Assembly: GCA_034436375.1 (NCBI GenBank)
Contig: DAOTVS010000084.1
Span: 1 to 11,232 of the forward strand
DNA length: 11,232 nt
Reading direction: 5' to 3'
Origin: DAOTVS01 sp034436375
GTDB taxonomy: Bacteria; Chloroflexota; Anaerolineae; SpSt-313
A program made the translations under genes and the position numbers. Positions 6,030 through 11,232 of this stretch are shown one piece after another; position 1 is the stretch's first letter, and each line of letters begins with the position of its first letter. The notes below the pieces were generated by a model. The model worked only from the letters and a program-made list of their open reading frames with translations, made no database searches and was not told where the DNA came from.

Positions 6030-8882
6030 TTGGCAGGGATTGAGATCAAGGCCACCAAGCCCTTGAAGCAGCGGGCTTTTCCAGTGACGCTGGTCGTCGT
6101 CCTGCTGACCCTGCTGGCCTTTGGGGTGCGCACCTGGCAGCTGGAGGCCAAGGGTCTGTGGTACGATGAGAGTCTGAGTCTTTTGCGCGCTCAGCTCAAT
6201 GTGCCCGCCATCCTCTCCAACCAGATCACCTTCCCCGGCATCACGACCATCGATCTCCACCCGCCCCTCTACTTTTTGCTGCTCCATGGGTTGATCCGCC
6301 TGGCGGGGCAGAGCGATTTCGTGCTGCGCTTCCCTTCGGTGATGTGGGCGGTGCTGTTGGTGCCCCTGCTCTATGCCGCCGGCGCGCGCTTCTGGAACCC
6401 GCGTGCGGGGGTCCTGGCTGCGCTCTTGGGGGCGCTCTCGCCCTTTTACCTGTGGTATGCCCAGGAAGTGCGCATGTATACCATGGCCACGGCGCTGGGG
6501 CTGCTAGCCGTCTATGCCTTTGACCGGGCCGCCGAGGAGCGCCATGCAGGTTGGCTCGCCCTGGCCGGGCTGGCCACGCTGGCTGCCGCCTATACCCACT
6601 ATTTTGCCCTGACCCTGATCGGGGTGCTGGGCATCTATGCGCTGCTTGCTGCCCTGCGCTTGGGTCAGAGGTGGCGCATAACCGTCCTGCTTGCCCTGGC
6701 CGGTGTGCTGTTTGCCAGCCTGCCCGTCTCCCTCTATGCCCTGCACCGGCTGACCATGGGCCTGGAGGCGGAGCGCCACTTTCTGCCCCTGTACCAGATC
6801 CTGCGCGATGCACTCCATGCCTTTGATACCGGCCTGACTCTGAACCTGTGGACCTACTGGCCCTTTGACCTGATCTTCCTGGCTTTCTTCCTGGTAGGGG
6901 CGCTGTGGCCCGATGAGCGCCGGCGGGCGCCCCTCATGCTGATTTACCTGTTTGTGCCGGTACTCGCCATTTTTGTCGCGTCGCTGCTCAAGCCCACCTA
7001 CGGCGGCAGCCGCTATGTGATGATCGCCAGCCCACCCTACTATCTGCTGGTGGCCCGGGGGCTGGAGCGCACCAGCCGCGGGCGGTTCCTGTGGCCCGTG
7101 GCGGCGCTGGCGGGCCTGGCGCTGGCGACGCCGATGGTAATGGCCAGTTACAACTATTTCACGGACCCGCATTACGCGGTCAAGCAGGATTACCGCCGGG
7201 CTGCAGCCACCGTGCAGAGCCAAGAGCGCCCGGGCGACGCCATTGTGATCAACGGGCCGGAGAATGCCACGGCCTTTATGCACTATTACACAGGCTCCCT
7301 GCCTATCATCGCCTTGCCGAAGGTGGCCCTGAGCGGCAATGAGGACAAGGCCGCTTCCGACCGCGACACCGCTGCCGTGGCGGCGCGCTATGAGCGGGTC
7401 TGGCTGGTCAAATGCCAGACGCAGTTTTCGGACCCCCACGGCTATGTGGAGAGATGGTTGGAAGGGAATATGCTCCGGGTGCAACATGCCAGCTATTCCG
7501 GGCTCGGCTCAGATGTGCTGGTGCAGCTCTATATGACCCACGACCCTCGCCTGCAGCAGACGCCGCCGGTGCAACACGCGCTGCAGGTCAACTATGGCGC
7601 CCTGAGTCTGGAGGGCTATGATCTGCCGCTGCATGCCGTCGCCGGCGGTGAGCGCGCCTGGGTGACCTTTTACTGGCGTGTGCAGCAGCCGGGCGCCAAT
7701 GCCAAGATGAGCCTGCGTCTGCTCGATACCCAGGGCCGGCAGTGGGCGCAGACGGATGAGATCCCCTACCCCGATTTCCCGCCCAAACATTGGCCGGTGG
7801 GTAGTGTAATGCGTTATGATGCCAGCATCGTGGTGCCGATGGGGCTGCCTGCCGGCTGGTACCGGCTGGAGCTACGCCTCTATGACGCCGACAGCAAGCG
7901 GCCCATCGAGCCCCTGCAGGGGGCGGAAGCGGGGGCATTGCCATTGGGGTCGATCCGTGTGACGCCCACGATGGCTGGAGAAGCCGCGCTCAAAAAGATT
8001 GCGCCGGGGAATGCGCTCACTCTGGTGCGCGGGGGCATGCGCTTTGATGATCTGATGACCCTGGTGGCCTATCGCCCCACACAACAGACCCTGCGCCCCG
8101 GCGAGTGGCTGCATGTGGACCTGTACTGGCAGGTGGAGCAGCAGGCCGAGCAGGATCTGACGCTCAACCTGGACCTGGTCGATCAGAATGGGCAGGTAGT
8201 CGGCTCCTACACCGGGCCGCCCGTTTCGAGCCTGTACCCGGCGACCGCCTGGCAGCCGGGAGAGCTTTTGTGGGGGCAGCATGACCTGCTCTTCCCCACT
8301 GCCCTGCAGCCGGGCGACTATACCCTGCGCGCCAGTGTGCGCGATGCGCAGGGCCGGTTGTTGGCCATCCGCGACCGCTGGCGGTTCTGGACATGGGGCG
8401 ACGACACGGTAACCCTGGCCAGGATCCAGGTAGCGGCTGTGCCGCGCGTGTTCACCCTGCCCGCCATGCAGCATACCCTGGAGCGCCAGAGCTCGGGGGG
8501 CATTGACCTGTTGGGCTTTGACAATGCGCCGGCGCAGGTGAGCCCCGGCCAGGCGCTGGATCCGACCCTCTACTGGCGCGCCGCGGCTGTGCCCGACAAG
8601 AGCTACAAGGTCTCGGTGCAACTCATCGGCGCCGACCAGAAGACCCTCCTGGCCCAGGAGGACTCGGTGCCGGTGAACTGGACCCGGCCTACGACCGGCT
8701 GGGCCTTGGGTGAGATCATCAGCGATACCCATCACCTGACGGTGGATCAGGGCGTGGCCCCTCAGCAAGCCACCCTCATCGTGGCCCTCTACGATGAGGA
8801 TACAGGCAAACGTGTGGAATGGTTCGAGAGCGGCAAGCTGCAGGATCACGTGGTATTGGGGCAGGTGCAGGTGAAAAAGTAG
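6030..8882 (+). CDS. GT39-like (PMT_2/ArnT superfamily) membrane glycosyltransferase with three C-terminal beta modules
   Basis: 950 residues, TTG start. Residues 1-~400 are the catalytic membrane half: a first membrane segment at ~17-34, then LWYDESLSLLRAQ with the conserved acidic pair D46/E47, DLHPPLYFLLLHGL (75-87), and SPFYLWYAQEVRMYTM (137-152), a hallmark of GT39-like bacterial mannosyltransferase-type proteins. Membrane segments continue to about residue 380. A soluble region (~400-510) follows, then three beta modules (~515-650, 665-795, 815-948), making the protein nearly twice the usual ~500-550 residues. Known of the family: it uses polyprenyl-phosphate sugars and acts on the outer face of the membrane. 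Sugar and acceptor are unknown. Module 3 resembles module 2 of the first gene (KSY.V, GAD, AQ.D, GE.I.D). It is separated from neighbours by a candidate promoter upstream and a structured leader downstream, so it may be its own unit. Confidence 0.88.
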   Translation: MAGIEIKATKPLKQRAFPVTLVVVLLTLLAFGVRTWQLEAKGLWYDESLSLLRAQLNVPAILSNQITFPGITTIDLHPPLYFLLLHGLIRLAGQSDFVLRFPSVMWAVLLVPLLYAAGARFWNPRAGVLAALLGALSPFYLWYAQEVRMYTMATALGLLAVYAFDRAAEERHAGWLALAGLATLAAAYTHYFALTLIGVLGIYALLAALRLGQRWRITVLLALAGVLFASLPVSLYALHRLTMGLEAERHFLPLYQILRDALHAFDTGLTLNLWTYWPFDLIFLAFFLVGALWPDERRRAPLMLIYLFVPVLAIFVASLLKPTYGGSRYVMIASPPYYLLVARGLERTSRGRFLWPVAALAGLALATPMVMASYNYFTDPHYAVKQDYRRAAATVQSQERPGDAIVINGPENATAFMHYYTGSLPIIALPKVALSGNEDKAASDRDTAAVAARYERVWLVKCQTQFSDPHGYVERWLEGNMLRVQHASYSGLGSDVLVQLYMTHDPRLQQTPPVQHALQVNYGALSLEGYDLPLHAVAGGERAWVTFYWRVQQPGANAKMSLRLLDTQGRQWAQTDEIPYPDFPPKHWPVGSVMRYDASIVVPMGLPAGWYRLELRLYDADSKRPIEPLQGAEAGALPLGSIRVTPTMAGEAALKKIAPGNALTLVRGGMRFDDLMTLVAYRPTQQTLRPGEWLHVDLYWQVEQQAEQDLTLNLDLVDQNGQVVGSYTGPPVSSLYPATAWQPGELLWGQHDLLFPTALQPGDYTLRASVRDAQGRLLAIRDRWRFWTWGDDTVTLARIQVAAVPRVFTLPAMQHTLERQSSGGIDLLGFDNAPAQVSPGQALDPTLYWRAAAVPDKSYKVSVQLIGADQKTLLAQEDSVPVNWTRPTTGWALGEIISDTHHLTVDQGVAPQQATLIVALYDEDTGKRVEWFESGKLQDHVVLGQVQVKK

Positions 8883-9012
8883 GGCAGTCAGCGGATTCTG
8901 GAAATGGATTGTGCGGATAGATTTCGCTACTGCCCACGACTGGCGTTTGTACAAGATTCTGGAGATAGACCAAGTCTCTGACTTGGCCCATCTCCAGCCT
9001 CAGGAGTCACTT
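8883..9012 (+). promoter_or_regulatory. Structured 130-nt leader of the flippase-like gene (nested hairpin and possible alternative fold)
   Basis: The main hairpin spans 8959-8997: outer arms ctggagat/atctccag (8 bp), a 3x3 internal loop (aga/ccc), inner arms ccaagtc/gacttgg (7 bp) and a 3-nt loop (tct). No T-run follows, so it is not a standard terminator; it ends 4 nt before the AGGAG ribosome binding site at 9002-9006. Other structure: gggcagt (8882-8888) pairs with actgccc (8929-8935), gattctgga is repeated at 8894-8902 and 8955-8963, and ttgtacaa is palindromic at 8947-8954. Bases 8898-8907 can pair with 8988-8997 at 9 of 10 positions, competing with the outer stem of the main hairpin. 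The bases ctcc (8992-8995) could also pair with the ggag of the ribosome binding site. This suggests, but does not prove, control of translation of the downstream gene. No known riboswitch class is recognised. Confidence 0.5.
9002..9006 (+). promoter_or_regulatory. Ribosome binding site deciding the start at 9013
   Basis: aggag lies 6 nt before the GTG at 9013. An in-frame GTG at 8911 would give an N-terminus of 34 extra polar residues unlike the family, encoded by the hairpin leader, so 9013 is the better start. Confidence 0.7.
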
Positions 9013-9981
9013 GTGCGCGACCGATTGTCGAATATCCTCAAGATAGTCATCAGCCTGGGGCTGTTAGCGCTGGTGCTGTACAAGGTGGGGGCAAAGCAGG
9101 CGCTGACGACGCTGGCGGCGGCGAACTGGCCGCTCCTGGCGCTGGCGCTGGCCCTGTTCATCGGGGGCATTGCCCTGCGTGCGGTGCGCTGGCAAGCGCT
9201 GCTCCGGGCGCAGAGGCTCGTTGTGCCGCTGCAGCGGCTGGTCTTTCTCTACTTTGTGGGCAGCTTTTTCAACAATATCCTGCCGACGGGTTTTGGCGGG
9301 GATGCGGTGCGCGCCTATGAACTGGCGCAGGATGCGCAGTCGGGCGCGTTGGCGGTGGGCACCGTGCTCACTGACCGCGCTATCGGGCTGCTGGCGCTCT
9401 TTCTGATGGCAGCGCTGGCCCTGCCCTTCAGCCTGGGGATACTCCAGCCGTGGATTGCGCTGCTGGTGCTGGCCCTCACCGTGGGGGCTTTTGGCGGCGT
9501 GGCGCTCTTCCTGTGGTCAGGGCCATTGGGGCGCCTTTTCCGCGCCCTGCCTGCGCCCCTGCGCCGCCTCATCGACCGGCCTGCCCTGCGCAAGCTCTAC
9601 CGCTCTTTCAGCGGCTATGACCGGCGCTCGCTCGCCATCGCCGGGGGGGTATCCATCGCCTTTAACCTGCTCCAGGTTGTCGTCAACGCCTTGATCGGCC
9701 TCAGCCTGGGTGTGCATGTGAGTTTCAGCTATTACCTGGTCTCGGTTTCGATCATCGCCACCCTGCTCATGCTGCCCATCACCATCAGCGGGGTAGGGGT
9801 GCGCGAGGGCGCTTATCTGTTGCTCTTTGGGCAGGTGGGGGTGCCCGCGGCCACGGCCGTCTCGATGTCGCTGTCTGTGTATCTGATCAATGTGCTGTCG
9901 GGCCTGATCGGCGGGGCGCTCTACGCCTGGGAGGGAGCGCATGGCGCGCTGCAGGCCCGCCAAGGAGAGTCGAAGGGATGA
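9013..9981 (+). CDS. Flippase-like / LPG_synthase_TM family integral membrane protein
   Basis: 322 residues from GTG 9013, the usual length of the family (PF03706, UPF0104/TIGR00374). The start MRDRLSNILKIVISLGLLAL is a typical short positive N-terminus running into a first membrane helix; about eight hydrophobic segments follow. Family motifs visible: NNILPTGFGGDAVRAYEL from residue 87, LTDRAIGLLALFL shortly after, and ITISGVGVREGAYLLLFG from residue 256. The family includes the flippase/synthase membrane domain of MprF and many stand-alone proteins next to glycosyltransferases; the exact role of the stand-alone forms is not settled, with lipid-linked intermediate handling or flipping often proposed. 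Its stop overlaps the epimerase start (ATGA, 9978-9981), and the epimerase overlaps a polyprenyl-sugar-type GT2, which supports a role in a lipid-linked sugar pathway. It is not a Wzx/MATE-type flippase. Confidence 0.88.
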   Translation: MRDRLSNILKIVISLGLLALVLYKVGAKQALTTLAAANWPLLALALALFIGGIALRAVRWQALLRAQRLVVPLQRLVFLYFVGSFFNNILPTGFGGDAVRAYELAQDAQSGALAVGTVLTDRAIGLLALFLMAALALPFSLGILQPWIALLVLALTVGAFGGVALFLWSGPLGRLFRALPAPLRRLIDRPALRKLYRSFSGYDRRSLAIAGGVSIAFNLLQVVVNALIGLSLGVHVSFSYYLVSVSIIATLLMLPITISGVGVREGAYLLLFGQVGVPAATAVSMSLSVYLINVLSGLIGGALYAWEGAHGALQARQGESKG

Positions 9982-10931
9982 GCACGACCTGCCTGGTGAC
10001 TGGGGCTGCAGGGTTCATCGGCTCGCACCTGTCAGAGCGCCTGCTGCGCGAGGGCTATCGCGTGGTGGGGCTCGATTGCTTTACCGATTACTATGCGCGC
10101 TCGCGCAAAGAGGCCAACCTGAGCGGGTTACGCGGGCAGAGGGGCTTTTCTTTCCATGAGCAGGACCTGTGCACGGCGGACCTGGGGGCCCTGCTGCGCG
10201 AAGAACATGTGGAGGTCATCTTCCACGAGGCCGCGCAGGCGGGGGTGCGGCGGAGCTGGGGGCGCGAGTTTGAGATCTACACCCAGAACAACATCCTGGC
10301 CACCCAGCGCCTGCTGGAGGCGGCGCGGGCGCACGGGGTTGCGCGCTTTATCTACGCTTCGTCCTCCTCCGTCTATGGCGATGCCGTTGAGCTGCCCATG
10401 CGCGAGACGGCGCGCCCGCAGCCGCTCTCACCCTACGGGGTCAGCAAGCTGGCCGCCGAGCACCTCTGCCAGCTCTACCACGCCAATTTCGGGATGCCGA
10501 CCGTGTCGCTGCGCTACTTTACCGTCTATGGCCCCCGCCAGCGCCCCGATATGGCCTTTAACCGCTTCATCCAGGCCATCCTGCGGGGGCAAAGCCTGAC
10601 GCTTTACGACAATGGTGAGCAGACCCGCGATTTCACCTTTGTGGAAGATATCGTCGCGGCCAATATCCAGGCCATGCAGTCGAGCCTGGGCGGCGCGGTG
10701 CTCAATATCGGCGGCGGCTCGCGGGTCACCCTGAACCATGTGCTCCAGCTCCTGGGCGAGGTCACGGGGCTGCCGGTGCGGGTAGAGCAGCAGGGCAGGC
10801 AGTACGGCGATGTGCGCCACACCTGGGCCGATACCGGCGCCGCCCAGAAGCTCATCGGTTATGCGCCTCAAGTCTCCCTGGCTGATGGCCTGCGCGCCGA
10901 AGTGGAATGGTTGAAAGGAGTGCAGGCGTGA
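9978..10931 (+). CDS. NAD-dependent nucleotide-sugar epimerase/dehydratase (extended SDR, UDP-glucuronate/UDP-glucose 4-epimerase-like)
   Basis: 317 residues, cytoplasmic. The Rossmann NAD motif TGAAGFIG is at residues 8-15, with D33 at the end of strand 2 favouring NAD(H). HEAAQAGVR at 83-91, the Ser-rich strand SSSSVYG at 128-134 and the catalytic YGVSK at 153-157 complete the active-site set; RYFTVYGPRQRPDMAF (179-194) and TRDFTFVEDI (216-225) are substrate-domain motifs. DCFTDYYAR near 33-41 and AAQAGVR resemble UDP-glucuronate/UDP-GlcNAc 4-epimerases more than GalE or RmlB, but substrate cannot be fixed by eye; a dehydratase or UDP-glucuronate decarboxylase is less likely but possible. 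Start ATG 9978 overlaps the previous stop; AAGGAG sits at 9962-9967. It would supply a nucleotide sugar to the adjacent glycosyltransferases. The stop overlaps the next start (GTGA, 10928-10931). Confidence 0.9.
   Translation: MSTTCLVTGAAGFIGSHLSERLLREGYRVVGLDCFTDYYARSRKEANLSGLRGQRGFSFHEQDLCTADLGALLREEHVEVIFHEAAQAGVRRSWGREFEIYTQNNILATQRLLEAARAHGVARFIYASSSSVYGDAVELPMRETARPQPLSPYGVSKLAAEHLCQLYHANFGMPTVSLRYFTVYGPRQRPDMAFNRFIQAILRGQSLTLYDNGEQTRDFTFVEDIVAANIQAMQSSLGGAVLNIGGGSRVTLNHVLQLLGEVTGLPVRVEQQGRQYGDVRHTWADTGAAQKLIGYAPQVSLADGLRAEVEWLKGVQA
10914..10920 (+). promoter_or_regulatory. Ribosome binding site for the GT2 gene, inside the epimerase gene
   Basis: aaaggag ends 7 nt before the GTG at 10928 and lies in the last codons of the epimerase. 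It supports GTG 10928 as the true start. Confidence 0.7.
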
Positions 10932-11232
10932 GTTTGGACCTCTCGGTCGTCATCCCCCTCTACAATGAGGAAGAGAGCGTGCGCCCACTGTGCGCGCGCC
11001 TGCTCGACTCCCTCGCCAGGCTGGACCTGGCCTGGGAGGTCATCATCGTCGACGACGGCTCAAAGGACCGTTCCTTCGCCATCCTGGAAGAGATTGCCCG
11101 CAGTGAGCCGCGCCTCAAGGTCATCCGCTTCCGGCGCAATTTCGGGCAGACGGCGGCCTTTGCCGCAGGCTTTGACCTGGCGCAGGGGGCCGTGGTCGTG
11201 ACTCTCGATGCCGACCTGCAGAATGACCCGGC
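10928..11232 (+). CDS. Family 2 glycosyltransferase, polyprenyl-phosphate sugar synthase type (DPM1/ArnC/GtrB-like), 3' partial
   Basis: 101 complete codons are visible from GTG 10928; the gene runs off the window. The translation shows the GT-A fold of GT2: LSVVIPLYNEEESV at the N-terminus, VIIVDDGSKDRS with the nucleotide-binding Asp pair, RNFGQTAAFAAGFDLAQG, and TLDADLQNDP carrying the DXD-type metal-binding motif (D-A-D). RNFGQTAA and DADLQNDP are characteristic of the DPM1/GtrB/ArnC subgroup, which moves hexose from a nucleotide sugar to polyprenyl phosphate on the cytoplasmic face. Whether C-terminal membrane helices (GtrB/ArnC type) are present cannot be seen. It overlaps the epimerase stop by 4 bp and is probably translated from the same message; its product could be the donor for the upstream GT-C enzymes. 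Confidence 0.88.
   Translation, partial: MSLDLSVVIPLYNEEESVRPLCARLLDSLARLDLAWEVIIVDDGSKDRSFAILEEIARSEPRLKVIRFRRNFGQTAAFAAGFDLAQGAVVVTLDADLQNDP

Noticed and set aside
8894..8923. Possible promoter before the flippase-like gene (tagatt at 8918-8923)
   Set aside because: No acceptable -35 element at 16-18 bp spacing; too weak to call.
8959..8997. The strong hairpin read as an intrinsic terminator for the gene ending at 8882
   Set aside because: No T-run follows on the + strand and none precedes it for the - strand; the stem has a 3x3 internal loop and sits against a ribosome binding site, so a leader element is more likely.

Overview
The window is GC-rich bacterial DNA with every supportable gene on the + strand, packed with 4-bp overlaps. 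The combination of several large polytopic GT-C-type glycosyltransferases, a YfhO-family protein, C-terminal beta-rich modules repeated from gene to gene, and frequent GTG/TTG starts suggests a Chloroflexota chromosome (Anaerolineae/Caldilineae-like). That assignment rests on protein character alone and is an inference.

Layout. (1) Positions 2-5933: a GT39-like membrane glycosyltransferase cut off at its 5' end, a YfhO-family membrane protein (1624-3999), and a DUF2723/TMEM260-like membrane protein (4035-5933). The first two overlap by ATGA and the third follows after 35 nt, so they look like one operon. (2) Positions 5934-6029: a gap with a candidate sigma70-type promoter (extended -10). (3) Positions 6030-8882: a 950-residue GT39-like protein starting at TTG, with a catalytic membrane half and three extracytoplasmic modules. 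(4) Positions 8883-9012: a 130-nt leader with a strong nested hairpin and a possible alternative fold just before a good ribosome binding site. (5) Positions 9013-11232: a flippase-like/LPG_synthase_TM membrane protein, an extended-SDR nucleotide-sugar epimerase, and the first 101 codons of a family 2 glycosyltransferase of the polyprenyl-phosphate sugar synthase type. These three are joined by ATGA and GTGA overlaps.

How they may work together (inference). The epimerase makes a nucleotide sugar. The GT2 enzyme loads a sugar onto a polyprenyl phosphate at the inner membrane face. The lipid-linked sugar is moved across the membrane. The GT-C proteins (GT39-like, YfhO, DUF2723) then transfer it outside the membrane onto a lipid, protein or surface polymer. 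The six related beta modules on three of these proteins may hold the acceptor.

The points most worth a second look are a 79-bp element with perfect 15-bp inverted arms lying in frame inside the YfhO gene, the structured leader before the flippase-like gene, and the six-copy C-terminal module family. I see no RNA gene, CRISPR array, IS element, phage gene or convincing terminator, and nothing that clearly amounts to a new defence or mobile system.
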